Assembly: GCF_046557915.1 (NCBI RefSeq)
Contig: NZ_JBHEBG010000003.1
Span: 496,001 to 560,000, forward strand
Direction: 5' to 3'
Origin: JBHEBG01 sp046557915
GTDB taxonomy: Bacteria; Bacteroidota; Bacteroidia; Flavobacteriales; Flavobacteriaceae
DNA length: 64,000 bases
In this document: positions 25,066 through 32,400 of the stretch, in pieces
Layout of the letters: every line of letters starts with the position of its first letter
How positions within the stretch are numbered: position 1 is the first letter of the stretch
Position numbers and translations under genes: made by a program
Notes under the pieces: generated by a model
What the model was told of the DNA's origin: nothing
Databases searched by the model: none
The model's input: only the letters and a program-made list of their open reading frames with translations

Positions 25066-25356
25066 ATGAGCGAATTGGTTGAAATTGTTGATTCTTTAGA
25101 GAACAAAATTAGCAAGTTATTGCACAAGTTAGAGTTGTTGAACAAAACTAACTTGAGATTGGAAGAAGAACTTGGTTCTTTAAGAAATGACAAAGATGCC
25201 ATACAAAACTCCTTGAACGAATGGGAGGAAAAATACGAAGCGCTCAAAATGGCAAATTCAATGGTAGGCAGTAGTACAAATAAAACAGAAGCTAAGCTTA
25301 AAATAAATACTTTGATAAGGGAGTTGGATCATTGCATAGCCCAACTCGCGGAGTAA
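25066..25356 (+). CDS. ZapB-like coiled-coil protein
   Basis: The 96-residue protein is one long heptad-patterned helix: ELVEIVDSLENKISKLLHKL, then LRLEEELGSLRNDKDAIQ and a shorter second helix. Leu and Ile recur at a and d positions and no Cys or catalytic residue is present. Size, coiled coil and position directly before zapA suggest a ZapB-like cell division partner; the sequence alone does not prove this. I take ATG 25066 over the TTG two codons earlier. Its stop lies 15 bases before the zapA ATG. Confidence 0.75.
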   Translation: MSELVEIVDSLENKISKLLHKLELLNKTNLRLEEELGSLRNDKDAIQNSLNEWEEKYEALKMANSMVGSSTNKTEAKLKINTLIRELDHCIAQLAE

Positions 25357-25370
25357 CGTTCAATAAAGGT

Positions 25371-25667
25371 ATGGCAGAAAAGCTCAAAATAAAGCTTTCT
25401 ATAGCGGACAGAGTATATCCTTTAACTATTGATCCAAGTCAGGAGGAAGGATTGCGCAAAGCCGCCAAAAACATAGAACAGCTTGCAAAAAAGTTTGAGC
25501 AGAATTATGCCGTTAGGGACAAACAAGACGTATTGGCCATGTGCGCCCTTCAGTTTGCTTCCAAAATTGAACAGAAAGGCATCGACACTGTTGAAAATAC
25601 CACAGAGGTCACAGAGCGTTTAAAGGCTTTGGATCAACTGGTAAGTTCTAAGATTAGCGCAAAATAA
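25371..25667 (+). CDS. zapA: Cell division protein ZapA
   Basis: ZapA cross-links FtsZ filaments at the division ring. The 98-residue protein begins MAEKLKIKLSIADRVYPLTI and continues with DPSQEEGLRKAAKNIEQLAKKF, the family's N-terminal beta-alpha unit, then the long helix DKQDVLAMCALQFASKIEQ that makes the coiled-coil dimer. I start at ATG 25371; the frame is open 13 codons upstream, but that overlaps the preceding gene and is not family-like. 6S RNA follows 25 bases downstream, echoing the zapA-ssrS order known in proteobacteria. Confidence 0.92.
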   Translation: MAEKLKIKLSIADRVYPLTIDPSQEEGLRKAAKNIEQLAKKFEQNYAVRDKQDVLAMCALQFASKIEQKGIDTVENTTEVTERLKALDQLVSSKISAK

Positions 25668-25689
25668 GTTCTTTTAAATAGATAAAGTT

Positions 25690-25863
25690 ACTGCCCACAT
25701 TGGTAATTAATTTTTGACAAACTCAACACTAATTTGTTTAAAGAGGGTGAGTTTAGGTTGTAAAAGCAAGCCTTACTTGTATAAGGATCCTTGATCAATC
25801 TGGTAGCCCTAAACCTGTTTATTGGAGTTTGTACAGAACCTCCACCAATGTGGGCTTTTTTTA
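25690..25863 (+). ncRNA. ssrS: 6S RNA (6S-Flavo type)
   Basis: A region of about 170 bases without a supported protein frame folds as a long interrupted hairpin. Bases 25693-25704 pair perfectly with 25844-25855 (12 bp). Bases 25717-25724 pair with 25825-25832 (8 bp), and 25751-25757 with 25808-25814 (7 bp). The apical arm holds CCTTA/TAAGG and CAAG/CTTG pairings near 25768-25794. Long single-stranded stretches lie between the paired blocks, as in the promoter-mimicking bubble of 6S RNA, which binds RNA polymerase holoenzyme. A run of seven T follows the closing stem, so that stem doubles as terminator. The place between zapA and rny matches what I recall for the flavobacterial 6S family in Rfam. 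I see no clear promoter directly before it, so it may be processed from the zapA transcript. Confidence 0.85.
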
Positions 25864-25880
25864 TTAAAAATTTTGAAAAT

Positions 25881-27449
25881 ATGGAAACTACATATATTAT
25901 AATTGCAGGGGTCGCAGGTTTAATAATCGGACTGATCATTGCAAAGTTTTTAGAGAAAGGAAAGGCATCAAAAACCATGGTTAATGCCAAAAAAGAAGCC
26001 AGTTCCATTATAAGGGATGCCAAAACTGAAGGCGAGAATATTAAAAAGGATAAAATTTTTCAGGCGAAGGAAAAATTCTTGGAATTAAAGGCAGAGCATG
26101 AAAAGGTTATTATTAACAAGGATAAGAAGATAGGGGAGGCAGAGAAAAGGACCAGGGACAAAGAAGCACAAATAAGTAATGAACTTGCCAAGACCAAAAA
26201 GCTAAACGATCAACTAGAAAATAAGCAAAAAGCGATAGATCATAAGAATGAGTTCTTGGAAAAGAAACAATCCGAACTAGAAAAGCTTCACAAAAACCAG
26301 GTACAACAGCTGGAGGTAATTTCCGGACTGTCCGCAGAAGATGCCAAGGCGCAATTGTTGGAATCTTTAAAAGAGACGGCAAAGAGTGATGCCATGGCCT
26401 ATATGCAGACCACTTTGGAAGAGGCCAAACTTACTGCACAGCAAGAAGCCAGAAAGATTGTAATAAATACCATTCAGCGCATAGGCACAGAGGAGGCGGT
26501 AGAAAATTGCGTTTCAGTCTTTAATCTAGAATCCGATGATGTAAAAGGTCGGATTATAGGAAGGGAAGGAAGAAATATTAGGGCGCTGGAGGCTGCAACG
26601 GGCGTAGAGATCATTGTAGATGATACCCCAGAGGCCATTATACTTTCTTGTTTTGATTCCGTTAGAAGGGAGGTTGCCCGCCTATCCCTGCACAAGTTGG
26701 TCACCGATGGTCGTATACACCCTGCAAGGATAGAGGAAATTGTACGTAAGACCGAAAAACAAATAGAAGAAGAAATAGTTGAAATTGGCAAGCGTACCGT
26801 TATAGATCTAGGTATACATGGCTTGCATCCAGAACTCTTAAAAGCCGTAGGTAGAATGAAGTATCGCTCTTCATACGGTCAGAACTTGTTACAGCATTCA
26901 AGGGAAGTTGCAAAACTCTGTGGGGTAATGGCGGCCGAACTGGGTATAAATCCTAAATTGGCCAAACGTGCCGGGTTGCTGCACGATATTGGAAAAGTAC
27001 CCAACACCGAAGTAGAGGTAGAGACACCTCATGCTATCCTTGGAATGCAATGGGCAGAAAAATATGGCGAAAAAGCAGACGTTTGTAATGCTATAGGTGC
27101 TCACCACGATGAAGTTGAGATGAAAACCTTAATTTCTCCCATAGTTCAGGTATGTGATGCCATTAGCGGGGCAAGGCCCGGGGCAAGACGTCAAGTGTTG
27201 GATTCCTATATTCAACGTTTAAAAGATTTGGAAGATATAGCCTTTGGTTTTGGTGGGGTACAAAAAGCCTACGCAATACAAGCTGGTAGAGAACTTAGGG
27301 TTATTGTTGAAAGTGAGAAAGTCAGTGATGACAAAGCAGCAGAATTGTCTTTTGAAATTTCTCAAAAAATTCAGACGGATATGACCTATCCAGGGCAAGT
27401 AAAGGTTACGGTAATACGCGAGACCCGTGCCGTAAACGTTGCCAAATAA
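25881..27449 (+). CDS. rny: Ribonuclease Y
   Basis: RNase Y is a membrane-anchored endoribonuclease that starts mRNA decay. The 522-residue protein has an N-terminal helix (TTYIIIAGVAGLIIGLIIAKF), a charged coiled coil from about 30 to 200, a KH RNA-binding domain (GRIIGREGRNIRALEAATGVEI) and an HD domain with RAGLLHDIGKV and the AIGAHHDEVE pair. Length equals the family's usual 510-530. I start at ATG 25881; the upstream open frame to 25791 runs through the 6S RNA and is not coding. It begins 18 bases after the 6S terminator. Confidence 0.96.
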   Translation: METTYIIIAGVAGLIIGLIIAKFLEKGKASKTMVNAKKEASSIIRDAKTEGENIKKDKIFQAKEKFLELKAEHEKVIINKDKKIGEAEKRTRDKEAQISNELAKTKKLNDQLENKQKAIDHKNEFLEKKQSELEKLHKNQVQQLEVISGLSAEDAKAQLLESLKETAKSDAMAYMQTTLEEAKLTAQQEARKIVINTIQRIGTEEAVENCVSVFNLESDDVKGRIIGREGRNIRALEAATGVEIIVDDTPEAIILSCFDSVRREVARLSLHKLVTDGRIHPARIEEIVRKTEKQIEEEIVEIGKRTVIDLGIHGLHPELLKAVGRMKYRSSYGQNLLQHSREVAKLCGVMAAELGINPKLAKRAGLLHDIGKVPNTEVEVETPHAILGMQWAEKYGEKADVCNAIGAHHDEVEMKTLISPIVQVCDAISGARPGARRQVLDSYIQRLKDLEDIAFGFGGVQKAYAIQAGRELRVIVESEKVSDDKAAELSFEISQKIQTDMTYPGQVKVTVIRETRAVNVAK

Positions 27450-27462
27450 TAACTTAAGCCCC

Positions 27463-28731
27463 TTAGTAACGTCTTCTTCGAGAATTTTTCCCTTTACCAC
27501 CACCACCCCTATAGCGATTGTTACGGGGTTTGGATTTGTTATTAGTTGCCTGTGCCCTGTTTTGTTGATTTGCAACTTGCTTGTTGTCCTCATCATTATC
27601 CACAAATTGATGCTCTGGCATTAAAGGAACTTTTTGACCTATAAGTTTTTCGATATCCTTTAAATAAGGTCTTTCTTCTTTATCGCAGAAAGAGATGGCA
27701 ATACCACTTGCTTTTGCCCGCCCCGTGCGTCCAATCCTATGAACATAGGTTTCTGGTACATTAGGAAGGTCGTAGTTTACTACCAATGCCAGATCTTCTA
27801 CATCGATACCGCGAGCGGCTATATCGGTAGCTATAAGCACCTTGGTGTTTCCATTTTTAAAGTTCCCTAAGGCCTTTTGACGTATATTTTGTGATTTGTT
27901 ACCATGTATGGCTTCCGATTTTATATCTGCTCGGCCTAAAAGTTTTACAATTTTATTGGCGCCATGCTTGGTACGGGAAAATACCAACACGGAACGGTTG
28001 GGTTCTTTTTGAATGAGATGTATTAACAACTTGGTCTTGTTTGGCTTGCTAACAAAGTAAACACCTTGTTCTACACGCTCTGCGGTAGCCTGTTCTGGCT
28101 TAACCGTAACTTTTTCGAAGTTCCCTAGGATTTTGCGTGATAGTTCTACAATGGCCTTTGGCATTGTCGCCGAAAAGAACAGGGATTGCCTGTTTCTTGG
28201 CAATTCGGCAATGATTTTACGGATGTCATGAATAAAACCCATATCCAACATCTGATCTGCTTCGTCCAATACCGCATATTCAATATCCCTTAAGGAGATA
28301 AACCCCTGTTTCATCAAATCTAGAAGTCTACCGGGAGTAGCTACTAAAATATCTACCCCCCTGGCCAAGGCCTGTGTTTGCTTTCCTTGCTTAACCCCAC
28401 CAAATACAACCGTATTTCTTAAGCCGGTAAATTTTCCATAGGTGGTAAAACTATCGGCGATCTGTATGGCCAATTCCCTAGTAGGGGTTACCACTAAGGC
28501 CCTTATTTTTCGTTTCCCTTGATGCTTTTGACGGTCCATATACAGGTGTTGAAGTATAGGAATGGCAAAAGCCGCGGTTTTACCGGTCCCGGTCTGGGCG
28601 CAGCCTAAGAGATCTTTTCGCTTTAACAAAATGGGTATTGATTGTTCTTGTATAGGGGTTGGATGGGAGTAGCCTTCTATACTAAGCGATTTAAGGATAG
28701 GGGCAATAATTCCTAAGTCTTTGAAAGTCAT
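27463..28731 (-). CDS. DEAD-box RNA helicase, RhlE-like
   Basis: The protein unwinds RNA in ribosome assembly or decay. The 422 residues show the Q motif (PTPIQEQSIPILL), Walker A AQTGTGKT, PTRELAIQ, the DEAD box in VLDEADQMLDMGF, SAT, and HRIGRTGRA. The core ends near residue 365. A basic, Asn/Arg/Gly-rich tail follows (NNRYRGGGGKGKNSRRRRY), probably an RNA-binding extension. RhlE is the closest group by the short core and tail. It converges on rny with 13 bases between, without a hairpin. A TACCTTTG -7 box lies 20 bases before the ATG. Confidence 0.94.
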   Translation of the reverse strand: MTFKDLGIIAPILKSLSIEGYSHPTPIQEQSIPILLKRKDLLGCAQTGTGKTAAFAIPILQHLYMDRQKHQGKRKIRALVVTPTRELAIQIADSFTTYGKFTGLRNTVVFGGVKQGKQTQALARGVDILVATPGRLLDLMKQGFISLRDIEYAVLDEADQMLDMGFIHDIRKIIAELPRNRQSLFFSATMPKAIVELSRKILGNFEKVTVKPEQATAERVEQGVYFVSKPNKTKLLIHLIQKEPNRSVLVFSRTKHGANKIVKLLGRADIKSEAIHGNKSQNIRQKALGNFKNGNTKVLIATDIAARGIDVEDLALVVNYDLPNVPETYVHRIGRTGRAKASGIAISFCDKEERPYLKDIEKLIGQKVPLMPEHQFVDNDEDNKQVANQQNRAQATNNKSKPRNNRYRGGGGKGKNSRRRRY

Positions 28732-28751
28732 GTAGTTCCTTTAAACAGCGG

Positions 28752-28759
28752 CAAAGGTA
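28752..28759 (-). promoter_or_regulatory. -7 box of the DEAD-box helicase gene
   Basis: The minus strand reads TACCTTTG, a full match to TAnnTTTG, ending 20 bases before ATG 28731. No TTG was found at 19-20 bases further up. Confidence 0.5.
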
Positions 28760-28848
28760 GGTGAATAGTTCGGATATATTGGATTTTAATCTTCCCAGCT
28801 AAGTTTAAAAGACCCGAAACCTATATCTTGTTCAATGTTCAACTTGTC

Positions 28849-29958
28849 TTAATCTGTGGATAGTTTAACCGTCTTTCCGCTTTGGGCACTTTTAACGGCA
28901 GCGTCCAAAATTTCCATCACTACCATATTATTCTCTAGACTGGTAAGGTTATAGGGTTCTAAGGTTACCTTGTTTCTTACTACGGCGGCCAGCAATGTAA
29001 AGGGATCGTTGCGGGGAGCTTCCCTTTCCGGAAGATCATAGGATGATTCCTTAAAGCCGTCATAACCTTCTGCGATACGTACACGTAATTGGGTGCGATT
29101 ATCCGCATATATGGCTCCGGTAAGACCATAGATTTCCATGTCTTTCCTACCAATTGGCCAGTTCCAAGAGGCTTGTATGGTAGCCTTGGCATCGTCATAA
29201 GACAAGATTATTGTAGCATCGTCATCTACCTTAGGATTATTTTCTGCTTGTAGTTGATGGGTAACGGCCGTAACAGTGTTTGGTCTTTCGCCTTCTTTTA
29301 ACCAGGTCATTAGGTTTACCCCATAGCAACCGAAATCCATTATGGCCCCGCCCCCATTATCTTTAGGGTCTGTTAACCAATCTAAAAACTCGCGGTTTAT
29401 CCCTATTTTCTTAGGACCTCTATGCCCGTCGTGGACGACTACCTTCCTTAAATCACCAACGGTTCCTTTTTTCAGTAATTCATAGGCCTTATGATTACTG
29501 GGATACCAGGTGGTTTCGTAGTTGGTAAGTAGGTGAATATTGTGCTTTTTGGCAAGAGCTTCCATTTTCTTTGCATGCTCCAAGCTTACGGCCAGGGGTT
29601 TTTCTACCATAACGTGTATACCCTTTGGCGCACAGGTGGCAACTATTTCTAGATGTTCGTAAATGGTACCAAAAGCCGTCACTGCTTCGGGCTGTGTGGC
29701 CGTTATCATCTCTTCCATGGTATTATAAACAACACTCATGGGATATCCGTATTGTTGGGAGTAACGTTGTGCAAGCTCCCGATTTGGCTCTACAATACCA
29801 ACAATTTTAATATCCCCTAAATCTTCCCTTCCAAGAATCCAATGCACATGGGTATGGGTAAGTCCAACCACCCCGACTTTCAGGGGTTCATCTTGGGCAG
29901 AAATATTGGGTAGGGCCATAAAAATTAGGCTAAATGCAATTAGTACTTTAGAAATCAT
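28849..29958 (-). CDS. Exported Gfo/Idh/MocA family oxidoreductase
   Basis: The 369-residue protein has a signal peptide (MISKVLIAFSLIFMALPNISAQ) followed by a Rossmann domain (LKVGVVGLTHTHVHWILG, then IVGIVEPN) and the family motif VMVEKPLAVSLEHAKKM. The C-terminal half has FLDWLTDPKDNGGGAIMDFGCYG. The nucleotide loop reads VGLTHTHVH instead of GxGxxG, so cofactor binding may differ from the norm. Exported members usually act on sugars in the periplasm with a tightly held cofactor; the substrate here is unknown. It starts 41 bases after the M1 peptidase stop and may be co-transcribed with it. Confidence 0.88.
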   Translation of the reverse strand: MISKVLIAFSLIFMALPNISAQDEPLKVGVVGLTHTHVHWILGREDLGDIKIVGIVEPNRELAQRYSQQYGYPMSVVYNTMEEMITATQPEAVTAFGTIYEHLEIVATCAPKGIHVMVEKPLAVSLEHAKKMEALAKKHNIHLLTNYETTWYPSNHKAYELLKKGTVGDLRKVVVHDGHRGPKKIGINREFLDWLTDPKDNGGGAIMDFGCYGVNLMTWLKEGERPNTVTAVTHQLQAENNPKVDDDATIILSYDDAKATIQASWNWPIGRKDMEIYGLTGAIYADNRTQLRVRIAEGYDGFKESSYDLPEREAPRNDPFTLLAAVVRNKVTLEPYNLTSLENNMVVMEILDAAVKSAQSGKTVKLSTD

Positions 29959-29999
29959 GCTATTTAATTTAGGTCGATGGGGTTTTTCGGCGGTAAGTT

Positions 30000-32222
30000 T
30001 TATTGTTTTCCACTCTTCATTTTGTCAAAGTCCGAAGCTTCCTCAACTTTAGGAAACGCATTGTTCTCCATATCAACATCGGCAAATTCAAAATTGGGAT
30101 CCAATTTTACTGAAACCACCACCTTTTCCTTTACAAAGGTTTGCTGGGTTTGATGTTCGTTATGTCGCCAAATTTCTGCCGGCAATCGATCTATTTCGGT
30201 GGTCCCATCTGCATATTCCCATTGGATGGTCACGGGCATTATAAGTCCACCTAAATTTTTAATGGTGAGTTCATAGATGTTCTTATCGGCTAGTTGTCTG
30301 CGAACCTCGGTTTCATCAATTCTAGAAAGAAATCCACCATAATTCTGATCAGGAGTGGCAATCATGGTAATATCTCCCGGGCCGTTAGAGAAGTCGGCCG
30401 CTTTGCTGCCTGTATTCTCCCCTTGTATCTTAAGCTTTACTTTTTTATTTTGATCTTCAATATTTATTTCCTTTTCCAAGACTTTAAACCATTTCACATG
30501 GGTCAGTTCCATATCAACTTGGTCGGTAGTAAAGAACCACCCCCTATAAAACCAGTCCAGATCCGTTGCCGTAGCATCTTCCAGGGTCCTAAAAAAATCG
30601 GCCGGATTGGGGTGTTTAAATTTCCAACGGTTTGCGTATTCCTTAAATGCCTCATCAAAAAGAGCAGGTCCCAGCACGGAATTCCTTAAAATCTGTAAGC
30701 CCACGGTAGGTTTTTGGTAGAAATTGGCGCCCATTTGTGTTAACAGCTCACTGTCCGAAGATACCATTATGGGCCTCATAATACTTTTATCCCCACTCAT
30801 ATAGGGTACAATGTCCTTTGGCGTAATACTATGGTGTTCCGGATATTTTTCTGCCATGGTTTTCTGGTCCAAAAATGTATTAAGACCTTCATCCATCCAC
30901 ATCCATTGCCTTTCATCGGAACTTACGATCATAGGGAACCAATTGTGCCCCACCTCATGTATAATTACCCTGATCATGCCGGCTTTGGCCTGCTTACTCA
31001 TTTCACCATTTTTGGGACGGCCACCGTTAAAACTAATCATGGGAAACTCCATCCCAATATTGGAAGTATTTACGGAGATTGCAACCGGATATGGGTACTC
31101 AAAAGTAGATTCTGAATAAACCTGTAAAGCGGCAATAACCGCTTTTGTTGATTCCTCTGTCCAAACGGGTAAACCTTCTTTTGGGTAAAAAGACATGGCC
31201 ATGGTATTATGATCGGAAAACTTTACCGCTTGGGCATCCCAGATGAATTTTCGGGAGGAGGCAAAGGCAAAATCTCGCACGTTTTTTGCTTTAAACTTCC
31301 AAGTTTTACTTTTGGAACTTTTAGAATTTTCCTTGGCTGTGGCCTCTTCTGGGGTAATAATCATTACGGGGGCATCAAAAGAGGTACTCGCTATTTCCAA
31401 CCGTTGTCGTTGTTTGGAGGTAAGCACTTTTTCCGCATTTTGCAATTCTCCCGTAGATGCTACAACATGGTCCGCAGGCACCTTTATTTCTACATCGTAG
31501 TCTCCAAATTCCAACGCAAATTCTCCCAGTCTCTGAAATTGTTTGTTTTGCCAACCCTCCGTATCGTTATAAACAGCCATTCTAGGAAACCAATGGGCAA
31601 TAAGGTAAACAGCATTGCCATCTTCGGGAAAATATTCATAGCCTTCACGGGAAAGCAAAAACTTATCCCGATTGGTGATATGGTAAGACCACCCAATGGA
31701 AAAGCTAAGGGATGCACCCGATTTAAGGGGTTCTGCCAACCTAACTTTCATCATCGTATTGTTTACCAGGGTTTGCAAATCTTTTCCTTGTGTATCTTTT
31801 ACAAATTTTATGGTATATCCGGCAGGAAAATCAATCGCTCTGGTCAGATACTGCATTCTCAGGGCGCTTATAGAGTCTTTTACACCCCCGAATACCGTAC
31901 CGAAGTCCTCATTCTCCTTTCGGTTTACATTTTGTTCCAATTGCACCCATAAGTAGGTAAGATCGTCCGGTGAGTTGTTATGATAAGTTATGGTTTCTTC
32001 TCCGCTTAGGATGTTGTTTGTTTCGTCCAATGAAGCTTTTATGACATAATCGGCACGTTGTTGCCAGTATGCTTTACCGGGTGCTCCACTAGCGGCCCTA
32101 TATGGGCTGGGAGGAGTTAGCATTTTATCCACGGGTTCAAATTTTCCCTGCCATGGTTGATCTTGGCCGTGTAAACTGAATAAAAACAATAGGGTGAAAA
32201 GGAATGAGAAAGACAATCGCAT
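30000..32222 (-). CDS. M1 family aminopeptidase-like zinc metallopeptidase, exported
   Basis: The 740-residue protein has a signal peptide (MRLSFSFLFTLLFLFSLHGQ), an N-terminal beta domain to about 330, then the catalytic domain with HEVGHNWFPMIV and, 18 residues on, the third ligand in WMDEGLNTFLD. The substrate-binding segment is FPMISFNGGRP, in place of the GAMEN loop, so exopeptidase specificity may be altered. The C-terminus ends in a charged tail. Such proteins are common secreted peptidases in Bacteroidota. It is upstream of the oxidoreductase gene on the same strand; a functional link is not evident. Confidence 0.9.
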   Translation of the reverse strand: MRLSFSFLFTLLFLFSLHGQDQPWQGKFEPVDKMLTPPSPYRAASGAPGKAYWQQRADYVIKASLDETNNILSGEETITYHNNSPDDLTYLWVQLEQNVNRKENEDFGTVFGGVKDSISALRMQYLTRAIDFPAGYTIKFVKDTQGKDLQTLVNNTMMKVRLAEPLKSGASLSFSIGWSYHITNRDKFLLSREGYEYFPEDGNAVYLIAHWFPRMAVYNDTEGWQNKQFQRLGEFALEFGDYDVEIKVPADHVVASTGELQNAEKVLTSKQRQRLEIASTSFDAPVMIITPEEATAKENSKSSKSKTWKFKAKNVRDFAFASSRKFIWDAQAVKFSDHNTMAMSFYPKEGLPVWTEESTKAVIAALQVYSESTFEYPYPVAISVNTSNIGMEFPMISFNGGRPKNGEMSKQAKAGMIRVIIHEVGHNWFPMIVSSDERQWMWMDEGLNTFLDQKTMAEKYPEHHSITPKDIVPYMSGDKSIMRPIMVSSDSELLTQMGANFYQKPTVGLQILRNSVLGPALFDEAFKEYANRWKFKHPNPADFFRTLEDATATDLDWFYRGWFFTTDQVDMELTHVKWFKVLEKEINIEDQNKKVKLKIQGENTGSKAADFSNGPGDITMIATPDQNYGGFLSRIDETEVRRQLADKNIYELTIKNLGGLIMPVTIQWEYADGTTEIDRLPAEIWRHNEHQTQQTFVKEKVVVSVKLDPNFEFADVDMENNAFPKVEEASDFDKMKSGKQ

Positions 32223-32400
32223 GATGTTCTGTTTAATCGAAATTAGTTAGACTTACAAGATAACAAACTCTTGCCTAAAAATGACTAACTTCTTTAGATT
32301 ATGAAACAAGGTGAAGTGCTGAAAATGAACATTTTCATCGGGTAAAATCAACCAAAATCCAGACTTTTAGGGTTTGAAAAGAACTTGCATGTTATAAGGA

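Noticed and set aside
25791..25880. Upstream extension of rny
   Set aside because: The 30 extra codons run through the 6S RNA and its terminator; the membrane helix starts directly at ATG 25881.
31209..31952. 247-codon plus-strand frame inside the M1 peptidase gene
   Set aside because: It is antisense to a convincing peptidase with intact catalytic residues; its translation is Cys/Phe/Gly-rich with no family pattern.
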